64,000 nt of DNA from JADLHS01 sp039806955 (GTDB lineage Bacteria > Verrucomicrobiota > Verrucomicrobiia > Limisphaerales > JADLHS01). Made by a program: the position numbers and the translations under genes. This document shows positions 54,842 through 63,702 of this stretch, piece after piece. A model generated the notes under the pieces. The model was not told where the DNA came from. It saw nothing but the letters and a program-made list of their open reading frames with translations, and did not search any database. Each line of letters begins with the position of its first letter. The stretch's first letter is position 1. The stretch covers positions 1 through 64,000 of the forward strand of contig JBDHQI010000009.1 of assembly GCA_039806955.1 (NCBI GenBank), written 5' to 3'.

Positions 54842-54872
54842 TGCGGCAATTATTTGTAGGTTTTGTGCCGCA
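54842..54872. promoter_or_regulatory. Inverted repeat upstream of the ABC/sialidase operon
   Basis: TGCGGCA, 17 nt, TGCCGCA: a perfect 7-bp inverted repeat about 90 nt before the ATPase ATG. The sequence around its left arm (CTTGCGTCTGCGGCAAT) loosely resembles the motif at 36912 and 40862. A possible operator. Confidence 0.35.
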
Positions 54873-54960
54873 ATGACCATTCTGGAGCCGATACGTCATG
54901 AATTTTAACTTTCCGCCCGCTGCCCGCCGCCGTTGAACCGAACCTCTCCCGACCCCGCTC

Positions 54961-56457
54961 ATGGCTGACCTGCTGCGCTTAACTTCCTTGACGAAATCCT
55001 TTGGCGCGGTGCGGGCGTTGCGGCAAGTCTCTCTGGACCTGCAGCCGGGTGAGGTTCACGCCTTGTTGGGCGAAAACGGCGCGGGTAAATCCACCCTCAT
55101 CAAAATCATCACCGGCGCGCACCAACCCGATGGCGGCACCATCGAAATCAACGGCAAGCGCCTTCGTCATCTCACTCCGGCCTTGGCGCACAAGCAGGGC
55201 ATCGCCTGCATCTACCAGCAACCGGCATTGTTTCCGGAACTCACGGTGATCGAGAATATCGGTTTGCGCCTCGAATCCGCGTCGGTGTGGCAGCGGGTGA
55301 ACTGGGCGCGGCGACGCACCCGGGCGGGAGAATTATTACAACGCATTGGCGCGGATATTTCCCCAACCGCCGAGGTGCGCTCCCTCTCCATGCCCGAACA
55401 GCAATTGGTGGAGATCGCTTGCGCCGTCGGCACGGGCGCGCGGATCGTCATCATGGATGAACCGACGGCGTCGCTCACGCAAAAGGAGCAGCGGCTGCTC
55501 TTTGCGCTGGTCAGGGAATTGCGCGCGCAAGGGGTGGGCATTATTTACATCTCCCATCGGCTGGAAGAAATTTTCACGCTCGCGGACCGGGTGACGGTGC
55601 TGCGCGATGGAGAGAGCATCGGCACGCGTCCGGTGCGGGAACTGGATGAGGCAACGCTCATCAAACTGATGGTGGGACGCGCGGTGGCGCACATCTTTCC
55701 ACCCAACGAAAGCGAACCGGGAGCCGTCCGGCTCGAATTGAAAAATCTATCCTGTGCCGCCGGCGGAGTGCATGACGTGAACCTCCGGGTGCGCGCGGGT
55801 GAAATCCTGGGTCTGGCCGGGTTGGTGGGCGCGGGGCGAACGGAACTGGCGCGCGTATTGTTTGGAATCACCCCTGCGGACTCCGGAGAAATTCACCTGG
55901 ACGACAAACCCATTCGCATTACTTCACCACAGGAAGCCACAGCGCACGGCATTGCTTACGTGCCCGAAGATCGGCGCCGGCACGGCATCATTCTGGAACT
56001 ACCCATCGCCCACAACATGACCATGGCCATTCATCAGCAGATTTTTCCCGGCACCTGGTTGCGGCTGGGCGCCGAGCGACGCTTCGCTCTGGATTCCATC
56101 CGGACGCTTGACATCAAAGCCGCTGGCCCCGACGCACCGGGCGGTTCGCTCTCCGGCGGCAACCAGCAAAAAGTTTCGCTGGCTCGCTGGCTCGCCACCC
56201 GGCCGAAGTTGCTTATCCTGGACGAACCCACACAAGGTGTGGATGTTGGCGCCAAAAGTGAAATCCACAAGATCATTCGTCGCCTGGCGCGTGAAGGTTT
56301 GGCAGTATTGATGATTTCCAGTGAATTACCGGAAATTCTCGGCATGAGCGATCAGATCGCGGTGATGCGCGGTGGCACCATCACCGCGTTGCTGCCGGGA
56401 AACGCTTCCGCTGATGCGGTCATGACGGCCGCCTTGGGAGCAAAGGAGAACCCATGA
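54961..56457 (+). CDS. Sugar ABC transporter ATP-binding protein (two ABC domains, rhamnose/ribose type)
   Basis: A 498-residue tandem ATPase. First domain: Walker A GENGAGKST, signature LSMPEQQ and Walker B IVIMDEPTASL. Second domain: degenerate Walker A GLVGAGRTE, signature LSGGNQQK and Walker B LLILDEPTQGVDV, the usual asymmetry of CUT2 sugar importers (RbsA/XylG/RhaT type). It energises the two permeases encoded downstream. The stop overlaps the sialidase start as ATGA at 56454, with AAGGAGA before it. The rhamnose assignment rests on the binding protein at 59600. Confidence 0.9.
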   Translation: MADLLRLTSLTKSFGAVRALRQVSLDLQPGEVHALLGENGAGKSTLIKIITGAHQPDGGTIEINGKRLRHLTPALAHKQGIACIYQQPALFPELTVIENIGLRLESASVWQRVNWARRRTRAGELLQRIGADISPTAEVRSLSMPEQQLVEIACAVGTGARIVIMDEPTASLTQKEQRLLFALVRELRAQGVGIIYISHRLEEIFTLADRVTVLRDGESIGTRPVRELDEATLIKLMVGRAVAHIFPPNESEPGAVRLELKNLSCAAGGVHDVNLRVRAGEILGLAGLVGAGRTELARVLFGITPADSGEIHLDDKPIRITSPQEATAHGIAYVPEDRRRHGIILELPIAHNMTMAIHQQIFPGTWLRLGAERRFALDSIRTLDIKAAGPDAPGGSLSGGNQQKVSLARWLATRPKLLILDEPTQGVDVGAKSEIHKIIRRLAREGLAVLMISSELPEILGMSDQIAVMRGGTITALLPGNASADAVMTAALGAKENP

Positions 56458-57668
56458 AACAAATTTGCCTTTATAGTCTCAAAAGTTTGCTGGCCTTGGC
56501 GCTCGGTATCGGGATGGGGCGAGGCGCCACGAATCCTGAGTTTTACCCCGTATTTGATGCGGCGCACGAGGGCTACGGTTCAATTCGAATTCCATCCATC
56601 GTTGTCGCCAAGACCGGGACGATCCTGGCTTTCGCCGAGGGACGGGCAGCCGACCGGGATCAGGCGTCCAACGATATCATCCTGAAACGCAGCGCGGACA
56701 GCGGCTTGACCTGGCAACCCGTGCAAGTGGTGGCCGACGCAGGCGCGGCTTCACTCAACAATCCCACCGCAGTGGTGAATCAGGATTCCGGGCGCGTTTT
56801 CCTGATGTACCAACTCATTCCACAACACCTCAAGGAACACGACGCAAACATTCAGGCCGGATACGTCGGCACCAACATCTTCCGTAGTTTTGTCGTCTGG
56901 TCCGATGACGCAGGCGCAACCTGGTCAAAACCCGCAGACCTCACGCACTCCACCAAACGCCCCACCGGCGCCACGACCATCGCCAGCGGCCCCGGCATTG
57001 GCATCCAATTGACGCGCGGACCGCAGCGCGGCCGGCTGATCATTCCGTTCAATGAAGGGCCGTTTTATCAGTGGAACAACTATGCGGTGTACAGCGACGA
57101 CGGCGGGCAACATTGGCAGTGGGGCGAAAATGTGCCTGGCGCGTTCATAACGGATGCGCAGGGTCGGCGTCGCAGTCAGATCAATGAGGTGCAAATGGTT
57201 GAACTTAGTGACGGCTCGGTGCGCTTGAACAGCCGTCAATTCGCCGGCGCCAAAGTACGCAAAACAGCGATCAGCCGTGACGGCGGCCAGACGTGGTCGC
57301 CAGTGACGGACGTGTCGGCGCTGCGCGATCCCAGTTGCAACGCCAGTATATTGCGTTACTCGTTCGATGATGCTCAAGGCGCCGGACGCCTGCTATTCAG
57401 CGGCCCGGACAGCGATCAACGCCGCAACGGCACCCTTCATGTCAGTTATGATGACGGCGCCACCTGGCCGCGCCGACGGACCTTTGTGCCCGATGGATTT
57501 GCCTACAGCGTCTTGACCCGTCTGCCGGATGGCCAGATCGGTTGTCTGTTCGAACCCAACGATGCCAGACGCATTTTGCTGGCGCGAATTCCGTTGGCCT
57601 GGATCGAGCCTGTCAGTGTGGATCAAACGCCTTCGACTCAAACGCCGAAATCGGCACCGTCGCCATGA
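56454..57668 (+). CDS. Exo-sialidase (GH33-like, BNR/Asp-box repeats)
   Basis: A 404-residue protein with a signal peptide (LKSLLALALGIGMGRGA). The Arg-Ile-Pro motif (GSIRIPSIV, Arg 45) supplies the first carboxylate-binding Arg. Five Asp boxes are visible (SADSGLTW, SDDAGATW, SDDGGQHW, SRDGGQTW, SYDDGATW), the number usual for a six-bladed sialidase propeller. Family members release terminal sialic acids or related nonulosonates. It is nested inside an ABC-transporter operon, overlapping both neighbours by ATGA, so it must be made with the importer. The specificity may differ from Neu5Ac. Confidence 0.88.
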   Translation: MKQICLYSLKSLLALALGIGMGRGATNPEFYPVFDAAHEGYGSIRIPSIVVAKTGTILAFAEGRAADRDQASNDIILKRSADSGLTWQPVQVVADAGAASLNNPTAVVNQDSGRVFLMYQLIPQHLKEHDANIQAGYVGTNIFRSFVVWSDDAGATWSKPADLTHSTKRPTGATTIASGPGIGIQLTRGPQRGRLIIPFNEGPFYQWNNYAVYSDDGGQHWQWGENVPGAFITDAQGRRRSQINEVQMVELSDGSVRLNSRQFAGAKVRKTAISRDGGQTWSPVTDVSALRDPSCNASILRYSFDDAQGAGRLLFSGPDSDQRRNGTLHVSYDDGATWPRRRTFVPDGFAYSVLTRLPDGQIGCLFEPNDARRILLARIPLAWIEPVSVDQTPSTQTPKSAPSP

Positions 57669-58594
57669 CCAAAACAAAACTCAATTTACGCGACTGGTCG
57701 GCCGCCATCGTGCTGGGCGTTTTGCTTCTATTGCTGGCGGTGGTGGCTCCGGCGTTTTATCAGCCGCAGCCGCTGCTCTCGTTGCTGGCGCGCGAAGCGC
57801 CTTCGCTGGTGGTGGCCTGCGGCGCGGCGTTGATCATCGTCTGTCGGCAGATCGATATTTCGGTCGGCTCACAATTCGCCGTGTGCAGCGTGGCCGCAGG
57901 ATTGTTGGCCACACAAGGTCTGCCGCTGCTCCTGGTCGTGCCGCTTTCAATTGTCATCGGCGCCAGCCTGGGCGCGATCAACGGCGGGCTGGTGGCGGGA
58001 CTGCGATTGCCCTCCATCGTGGTCACACTGGCCACCTTGGTCACGTGGCGCGAAGGACTGCGCTGGTGGCGTCAGGGACAATTCGTGGACTTGCCTGAAG
58101 GCACGCAATGGCTGGGATTAAGCCAGGCTGCCGGCCAATGGACTCTGATCAGCGTGGCGGTGGGGTTACTGCTCGCGCTGGCCTGGGCGACCAAGCATCT
58201 GAGCCTGGGACGCTTCATTTACGCGGTGGGCAGTGACGCTGAAGCGGCGCGTCTGTCCGGCATCCGCCCGCAAATGGTCACATTCCTTGTATTTGTTCTG
58301 ATGGGCGCGTTGGTGGGGCTGGCGGCGGTAATGAACCTGGTGCAATCCCCGCAAGTGGACCCGAAATCCGGCTCGAGTTTGGAGCTGAAAGTCATCGCCG
58401 CCGTTGTCGTGGGGGGCGTGGAAATCACGGGAGGCCGGGGCAAACTTTGGGGCGTACTGGCCGGGCTGCTGTTGCTGGCGTGCATCGGCCCCGCCTTGAC
58501 GCATCTGCATATCGAAGCGTATTGGGAAAAAGCCATTCAAGGCGGCATCATTTTACTGGCCGTCGTTGCCGATGGCCTGCGCCATCGCCAGTAA
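57665..58594 (+). CDS. Sugar ABC transporter permease 1 (RhaP/LsrC-like)
   Basis: A 309-residue inner-membrane permease of the CUT2 class. CRQIDISVGSQFAVCSVAAG matches the conserved GGIDLSVG-type segment, and EITGGRGKLWGVLAGLLLL the late GG-x-G-x-x-x-G segment. About 8-9 helices. The ATG overlaps the sialidase stop (ATGA at 57665). It pairs with the second permease to form a heterodimeric channel, as in the rhamnose and AI-2 systems. Confidence 0.88.
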   Translation: MTKTKLNLRDWSAAIVLGVLLLLLAVVAPAFYQPQPLLSLLAREAPSLVVACGAALIIVCRQIDISVGSQFAVCSVAAGLLATQGLPLLLVVPLSIVIGASLGAINGGLVAGLRLPSIVVTLATLVTWREGLRWWRQGQFVDLPEGTQWLGLSQAAGQWTLISVAVGLLLALAWATKHLSLGRFIYAVGSDAEAARLSGIRPQMVTFLVFVLMGALVGLAAVMNLVQSPQVDPKSGSSLELKVIAAVVVGGVEITGGRGKLWGVLAGLLLLACIGPALTHLHIEAYWEKAIQGGIILLAVVADGLRHRQ

Positions 58595-58613
58595 CCGTTC
58601 ACCACTGAAAGCC

Positions 58614-59603
58614 ATGAACCGATCGGAAATCAAAGCCACGCTGCTTCGCCACGAAACCGTGCTGCTGCTGGTCGTGGTGCTGGAGTGGTTTTATTTTAAC
58701 TCGGTCGGGCCACGCTTCGGTTCGCTGGACAACACGTTCGATCTGCTGCGCCACTCGGTGGAAATCGGACTATTGGCGCTGGCCATGACGCCCATTATTC
58801 TGACTGGCGGAATTGACCTCTCAGTCGGCTCATTGCTCGGATTGTGCGCGGTTCTGTTTGGTAAATTCTGGCGCGACGCGGGCCTGCCCATTCCCCTGGC
58901 GGCCGCCATGACGATAATTTGTGGCGCGCTGGCCGGCGGACTGAACGCGGTGCTGATCGCGCACTGGCGGCTGCCTTCGCTGATTGTCACCCTGGGCACG
59001 TTCTCATTATTTCGCGGGCTGGCGGAAGCGCTCACCCGGGGCGCGGACACGTTCACCAACTTTCCCGCTTCATTCCTTTTCCTGGGGCAGGAACATTGGT
59101 TGGGCATTCCCACGCAAGCGCCCCTCTTCATCCTGGTAGCGGCGGGCATCTGGCTGCTGGTGCATCGCACCACGTTGGGGCGATCCTTTCGCGCCATCGG
59201 TTACGCGCCGGAAGGAGCGCGCTACGCCGGGTTACCCGTCGCGCGGCGACTGGCGTTCGTTTACGTGCTGGCGGGAATCATCGCGGCCATCGCCGCCATC
59301 ATTTACACGGCGCGGCTCGGCCAGGCCAAAGCCGACGCAGGCACAGGTTATGAACTGCTGGCCATCACGGCGGTAGTCCTCGGCGGCACGAGCATTTTCG
59401 GCGGCAGCGGCACGGTGCATGGCACGCTGCTGGGCACCGCCGCGATCGCCATTTTGAACAACGGGCTGGTTCACGCCCGGCAGCCCCGCGAAGTGGCCGG
59501 AATGTTGACCGGTCTGCTGCTGATCCTCGCCCTGACCGGATCCAGTTTGCCTAAAATACTGGCGCAACGCTGGCCGCAGCGCCAAAATACCCCCGCAAAA
59601 TGA
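58614..59603 (+). CDS. Sugar ABC transporter permease 2 (RhaQ/LsrD-like)
   Basis: A 329-residue permease with the motif ILTGGIDLSVGSLLGLCAV and the late VLGGTSIFGGSGTVHGTLLG. About 9-10 helices. Related to permease 1 but clearly distinct, so the operon uses two different permeases, the arrangement of the rhamnose (RhaP/RhaQ) and AI-2 (LsrC/LsrD) importers rather than ribose. ATG at 58614, 19 nt after permease 1; the stop overlaps the binding-protein start (ATGA at 59600). Confidence 0.88.
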   Translation: MNRSEIKATLLRHETVLLLVVVLEWFYFNSVGPRFGSLDNTFDLLRHSVEIGLLALAMTPIILTGGIDLSVGSLLGLCAVLFGKFWRDAGLPIPLAAAMTIICGALAGGLNAVLIAHWRLPSLIVTLGTFSLFRGLAEALTRGADTFTNFPASFLFLGQEHWLGIPTQAPLFILVAAGIWLLVHRTTLGRSFRAIGYAPEGARYAGLPVARRLAFVYVLAGIIAAIAAIIYTARLGQAKADAGTGYELLAITAVVLGGTSIFGGSGTVHGTLLGTAAIAILNNGLVHARQPREVAGMLTGLLLILALTGSSLPKILAQRWPQRQNTPAK

Positions 59604-60625
59604 ACGGTTCGAATTTTAAAAAAAATCTTTCACTTTTGGCGCTGACTAGTCTGGGTTTCCTGGTGGGTTGCGGAAAAAGTTCCGACTCCGGCAACGGCTC
59701 CGCCAATGCCGGCGCCAAAAAAGTTTCCATCGCCCTGATGCCCAAATCGAAAGGGAACGCGTATTTCATTTCCTGCAAAAAGGGCGCGGATCAGGCCGCG
59801 CAAGAACTCGGCGTGGACTTGTTGTTCGATGGTCCAACTGATCCTGATCCCGCCAAGCAAAATGAAATCGTGGAGAACTGGATCACGATCGGCGTGGACG
59901 TGATCGCCGTGGCCTGTGAAAACCGCGAGGGCATTTCCACCGCTTTGCGCCGCGCCAAAAGCAAGGGCATCAAAGTGATTACGTACGACGCGGATGCGCA
60001 ACCCGACGCGCGGGATTTCTTCGTCAATCAAGCCACTCCGGAAGGCATTGGTTTCACTCTGATGGATGAAGCGGCGCGTTTGTGCGGCGGCGAAGGTGAG
60101 TTCGCCATCATCACCGCCAGCCTGACCGCGGCGAACATGATCGAATGGCAGAAATACATTGAAGCGCGACGAGCTGATAAATATCCGCGCATGCAGATGA
60201 TCGCGTTGCGCCCCTGCGATGATCTCAAGGATAAGGCGCAGAGCGAAGCGACCGCGCTGCTCAGCGCCAATCCGAACTTGAAATGTATCATGGCGATCTG
60301 TTCCCCGGCGGTGCCTGGCGCCGCGGAAGCCGTGAAACAAGCCGGCAAAGCGGGCCAGGTGCAGGTACTCGGCCTGGGCCTGCCCAACGAAAACCGGCGT
60401 TACGTTCACGAAGGAGTGACCGCCAGTGTGATTTTGTGGAACACTGAAAATCTCGGCTACCTCACCATCTACGCTGCCAACGCCCTGGCGCGAGGCACAC
60501 TGAAACCGGGCACGCCATCCCTTCAGGCGGGCGCGTTGGGTGAATTTCCCATCGCTGGCGACAACATCCTGCTGGGCAAACCCACCATCTTTAATCGGGA
60601 TAATATTGACCAATTCGATTTCTGA
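59600..60625 (+). CDS. Rhamnose/AI-2-type sugar-binding lipoprotein
   Basis: A 341-residue lipoprotein: lipobox LVGC, followed by a Ser/Gly linker. The periplasmic-binding type 1 fold starts at VSIALMPKSKGNAYFISCKK. FDGPTDPDPAKQNEIVENWI, LLSANPNLKCIMAICSPAVP, GQVQVLGLGLPNENRRYVHE and SVILWNTENLGYLTIY follow the pattern of RhaS/LsrB-like binding proteins. This is the main basis for calling the transporter rhamnose/AI-2-type. It is the last gene of the overlapping operon; 209 nt separate it from the next gene. Confidence 0.9.
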   Translation: MNGSNFKKNLSLLALTSLGFLVGCGKSSDSGNGSANAGAKKVSIALMPKSKGNAYFISCKKGADQAAQELGVDLLFDGPTDPDPAKQNEIVENWITIGVDVIAVACENREGISTALRRAKSKGIKVITYDADAQPDARDFFVNQATPEGIGFTLMDEAARLCGGEGEFAIITASLTAANMIEWQKYIEARRADKYPRMQMIALRPCDDLKDKAQSEATALLSANPNLKCIMAICSPAVPGAAEAVKQAGKAGQVQVLGLGLPNENRRYVHEGVTASVILWNTENLGYLTIYAANALARGTLKPGTPSLQAGALGEFPIAGDNILLGKPTIFNRDNIDQFDF

Positions 60626-60834
60626 GTATGTGAAGGGCATCTCCTGGCTTGAGCGGCAGCCGCTTCGGCAGGCCCCATTCCAAGACATAGTTTGACGCCG
60701 ACCTCTCGCTCGACAGCGGGTATTGATCCAGCATCATAAAAAGCCGCGCCCCTCATGACCCGTTGCGTTCGCTTGTCATCCCTGCGGGAGTTGACGTGGA
60801 CAATTTGGCCGCATCGCCTATCCTGCGCGGCGCT

Positions 60835-61920
60835 ATGGCAGTCGCGCAGTCGAAATCATCGCCCACGCCGCACGAGCTGGGTTACTTCATGCCGGCGGAA
60901 TGGACGCCGCATCGCGCCACCTGGATCGGGTGGCCGCACAACGCCTCGGATTGGCCGGGCAAAATTGGCGCCATTCGCTGGGTTTATGGCGAAATGGTCC
61001 GCAAGATCACGCAAAGCGAGGATGCGCGCATTCTCGTGCGGCACCCGGCCGAGGCGGAACTGGCCACCCGCTATCTGAAACGCGCCCACGCGAATTTGAA
61101 ACGCATCCACTTTGTGGTGCATCGGACCAATCGCGGCTGGACGCGTGACAGCGGCCCGATTCATCTCGTGCGCCAACGCGGCAAGCGCCGGGACAAGGCC
61201 ATCGTGCATTTCCATTTCAACGGTTGGGCCAAATACAATAATTGGAAACTGGACACCCGAGTGCCGGAAACCGCAGCGCAAATTCTAAAACGCCCCCTCT
61301 TTGACGCGCGTTGGCAGGGACGCCCGTTCGTCATGGAAGGCGGCGGCATCGAGTTGAACGGAGCCGGCACGCTCATCACCACCGAGGAGTGTTATCAACA
61401 TCCAACGATCCAGGTGCGCAATCCCGGCATGACCAAGGCGGACTATGCGGCCACGTTCAAACAATACCTGGGCGTTTCCAATGTGTTGTGGTTGAGCCGC
61501 GGGCCGGTGGGCGATGATACGCACGGACACATTGACGACGTCTGCCGGTTCACAAATCGGAAAACTTTGGTGCTAATCAAAGAGCCTAACCGGCGCGATG
61601 TGAACCATCGCGCGCTGGCGGAAAATTGGGAGCGCGTGCAAGACTTCCGGCTGGAAGACGGCTCGAAACCTGAAGTGGTGGCGTTGCCCATGCCCGCGCC
61701 ACTGTGGTGCGACGGCGTGCGGCTGCCGGCCAGCTACGCCAATTTCTACATCAGCAACGCGCAGGTGATCGTGCCGACGTTCAACGATCCGAACGATCGG
61801 GTGGCTTTAGGCATTTTGGGCGAGTTGTTCCCGGACCGTCCGGTGGTCGGCATTCACGCGGTGGATTTGGTGTGGGGCTTTGGGTCGCTGCATTGTTTGA
61901 CACAACAAGAACCGGCTTAA
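60835..61920 (+). CDS. Agmatine deiminase / peptidylarginine deiminase family protein
   Basis: A 361-residue cytoplasmic protein of the guanidine-modifying superfamily. It keeps the N-terminal MPAEWTPHRATWIGWPHN, WTRDSGPIH, VMEGGGIELNG, DTHGHIDDVCRF and the catalytic Cys in GSLHCLTQQ. Agmatine deiminases make N-carbamoylputrescine in polyamine synthesis. The ATG at 60835 is used because homology starts shortly after; a TTG at 60763 would add 24 residues of poor sequence. It is on the same strand as the ABC operon but 209 nt away, so it probably has its own promoter. Confidence 0.9.
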   Translation: MAVAQSKSSPTPHELGYFMPAEWTPHRATWIGWPHNASDWPGKIGAIRWVYGEMVRKITQSEDARILVRHPAEAELATRYLKRAHANLKRIHFVVHRTNRGWTRDSGPIHLVRQRGKRRDKAIVHFHFNGWAKYNNWKLDTRVPETAAQILKRPLFDARWQGRPFVMEGGGIELNGAGTLITTEECYQHPTIQVRNPGMTKADYAATFKQYLGVSNVLWLSRGPVGDDTHGHIDDVCRFTNRKTLVLIKEPNRRDVNHRALAENWERVQDFRLEDGSKPEVVALPMPAPLWCDGVRLPASYANFYISNAQVIVPTFNDPNDRVALGILGELFPDRPVVGIHAVDLVWGFGSLHCLTQQEPA

Positions 61921-61980
61921 GCGCATAACCAGACGGCGCGTTCCCTTGCCATCGGGCGCTCACGCTTCTAGCTTTTGACC

Positions 61981-63702
61981 GTGCAGGTTTCCGAGTCCAT
62001 TCGCAAAAAGCTCAGTCAAGTGCCGCACCGACCGGGCGTGTACCTGCACAAGGACCGGTTCGGTACGGTGATCTACGTCGGCAAGGCGCGCGACTTGCGC
62101 AAGCGCATCAGTCAGTATTTTCACCCGGCGCGGCGGCGGGGCTGGGACTTGAAATTCAACGCGCTGGTGGAGGCCATTCACGACTTCGACGTGCATGTGG
62201 TGCGCAGCGAACCGGAAGCGTTGCTGCTGGAAAGCAAGCTCATCAAGGAATTTCACCCGCGCTTCAACGTCAGTCTGCGCGATGATAAACGCTTTCTCCT
62301 GTTGAAGGTGAATCTCAACGATCCCATTCCCAACTTCGTGTTCACGCGGCTGAAGAAGGACGACGGGGCGCGTTACTTCGGCCCGTTCGTCAACTCGACG
62401 GCGGCGCGCAACACGCTGGCACTGGTGCGCCGCCAATTCAATCTGCGCGGCTGCCGGGCGTTCACGCCGAACGAAACGGACTACAAACATTGCCTCTACG
62501 CGCATTTGAAATACTGCACGGCCCCGTGCGTCGGCAACGTGACGCGTGAGCAATATCTCGAACAGGTCCGGGCCGCGTGCGACTTCCTCGCGGGCCAGTG
62601 CGAGGACCTAAAATCGCAACTGGAAACCGAAATGCGCCAGGCGGCGCGGGCGCAGGAGTTCGAGCGAGCGGCGGAGTTGCGGGATTTGCTGCAGGATTTG
62701 GAACGCACGACGAAGCCGGAAAAATCGTTCGCCCGCGTGCCGTATTCGCTGCCGCTGGCCGTCCACCCCGAAGCCGATTTACAAGCACTGGCCCAGGTGC
62801 TGGGGCTGCCGCAGCCGCCGCGGCGCATTGAAGGTTTCGACATTTCCAACATCAGCGGCACGTTCAAGGTGGCTTCGCTGGTCAGTTTCAAAAATGGCCG
62901 TCCAGACCGCGCCAACTATCGGCGCTTCAAAATCAAATCGGTCGTGGGACAGGACGATTTCGCGAGCATGGCGGAAGTAATTCACCGGCGCTATAAACGC
63001 CTCCTCGATGAAGCGCCTCCGCACGCGCCCGCCGAATCTCAGGTGGCCGCGGATGCCGAGGGCGGCGCGCGGATCGTTTCCGAACTGCAGCAGATGATTG
63101 ATGCGACCAGCCGCCGGGTGAAACGGCAATGGCGCACCCGACCCCAGTTGCCGGCAAAACATCCGCAGCCGGAATCACCTCCAGGCGACCTGACGGAAGC
63201 CGACTCGCATCTGCCGGATTTGATTTTGGTGGATGGCGGCAAAGGACAATTGTACGCGGCCCAGAGGGAATTGGAGAAGCTCGGGTTGCAACACATTCCG
63301 CTCATCGGTTTGGCCAAGGAGTTCGAGGATATTTATCGCCCCGGCGCGAGCCAGCCGTTGCGGCTGGGACTGGATCATCCGGCGGTGAAATTGTTGCAGC
63401 GCATCCGGGATGAATCGCATCGGGTGGCCAATTCCTACAACGCGCAACTACGGCTCAAAAAAATTTCCGAAAGCATTCTTGATGAATTTCCCGGCATCGG
63501 CGAGCAACGCAAAGCCGCGTTACTGAAAAAGTTTGGTTCGGTGCAGCGACTCAAAATCGCTACAACGGAACAGATCGCCGCCGTGCCTGGCTTTGGCGGT
63601 AAAGCGGCGGCGGAATTAAAAGCGTTTCTCGCCGCGCGCACGGTACTACCCACTCAGGAACTTCCCGAAGCCGCCACCAACCACCAATCCTCGGCCTCAT
63701 AA
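61981..63702 (+). CDS. uvrC: UvrABC excinuclease subunit C
   Basis: About 573 residues. N-terminal GIY-YIG nuclease domain (PGVYLHKDRFGTVIYVGKAR, KLIKEFHPRFNVSLRDDK), a UVR domain near residue 215 (QEFERAAELRDLL), the RNase-H-like nuclease domain (RIEGFDISNISG, LPDLILVDGGKGQ, RDESHRVANSYN) and a C-terminal helix-hairpin-helix pair (FPGIGEQRKAALLKKFGS, VPGFGGKAAAELKAF). It makes both incisions in nucleotide-excision repair. Length is a little below the E. coli protein. The start is a GTG at 61981 or TTG at 61975; no strong ribosome site distinguishes them. Confidence 0.95.
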   Translation: MQVSESIRKKLSQVPHRPGVYLHKDRFGTVIYVGKARDLRKRISQYFHPARRRGWDLKFNALVEAIHDFDVHVVRSEPEALLLESKLIKEFHPRFNVSLRDDKRFLLLKVNLNDPIPNFVFTRLKKDDGARYFGPFVNSTAARNTLALVRRQFNLRGCRAFTPNETDYKHCLYAHLKYCTAPCVGNVTREQYLEQVRAACDFLAGQCEDLKSQLETEMRQAARAQEFERAAELRDLLQDLERTTKPEKSFARVPYSLPLAVHPEADLQALAQVLGLPQPPRRIEGFDISNISGTFKVASLVSFKNGRPDRANYRRFKIKSVVGQDDFASMAEVIHRRYKRLLDEAPPHAPAESQVAADAEGGARIVSELQQMIDATSRRVKRQWRTRPQLPAKHPQPESPPGDLTEADSHLPDLILVDGGKGQLYAAQRELEKLGLQHIPLIGLAKEFEDIYRPGASQPLRLGLDHPAVKLLQRIRDESHRVANSYNAQLRLKKISESILDEFPGIGEQRKAALLKKFGSVQRLKIATTEQIAAVPGFGGKAAAELKAFLAARTVLPTQELPEAATNHQSSAS

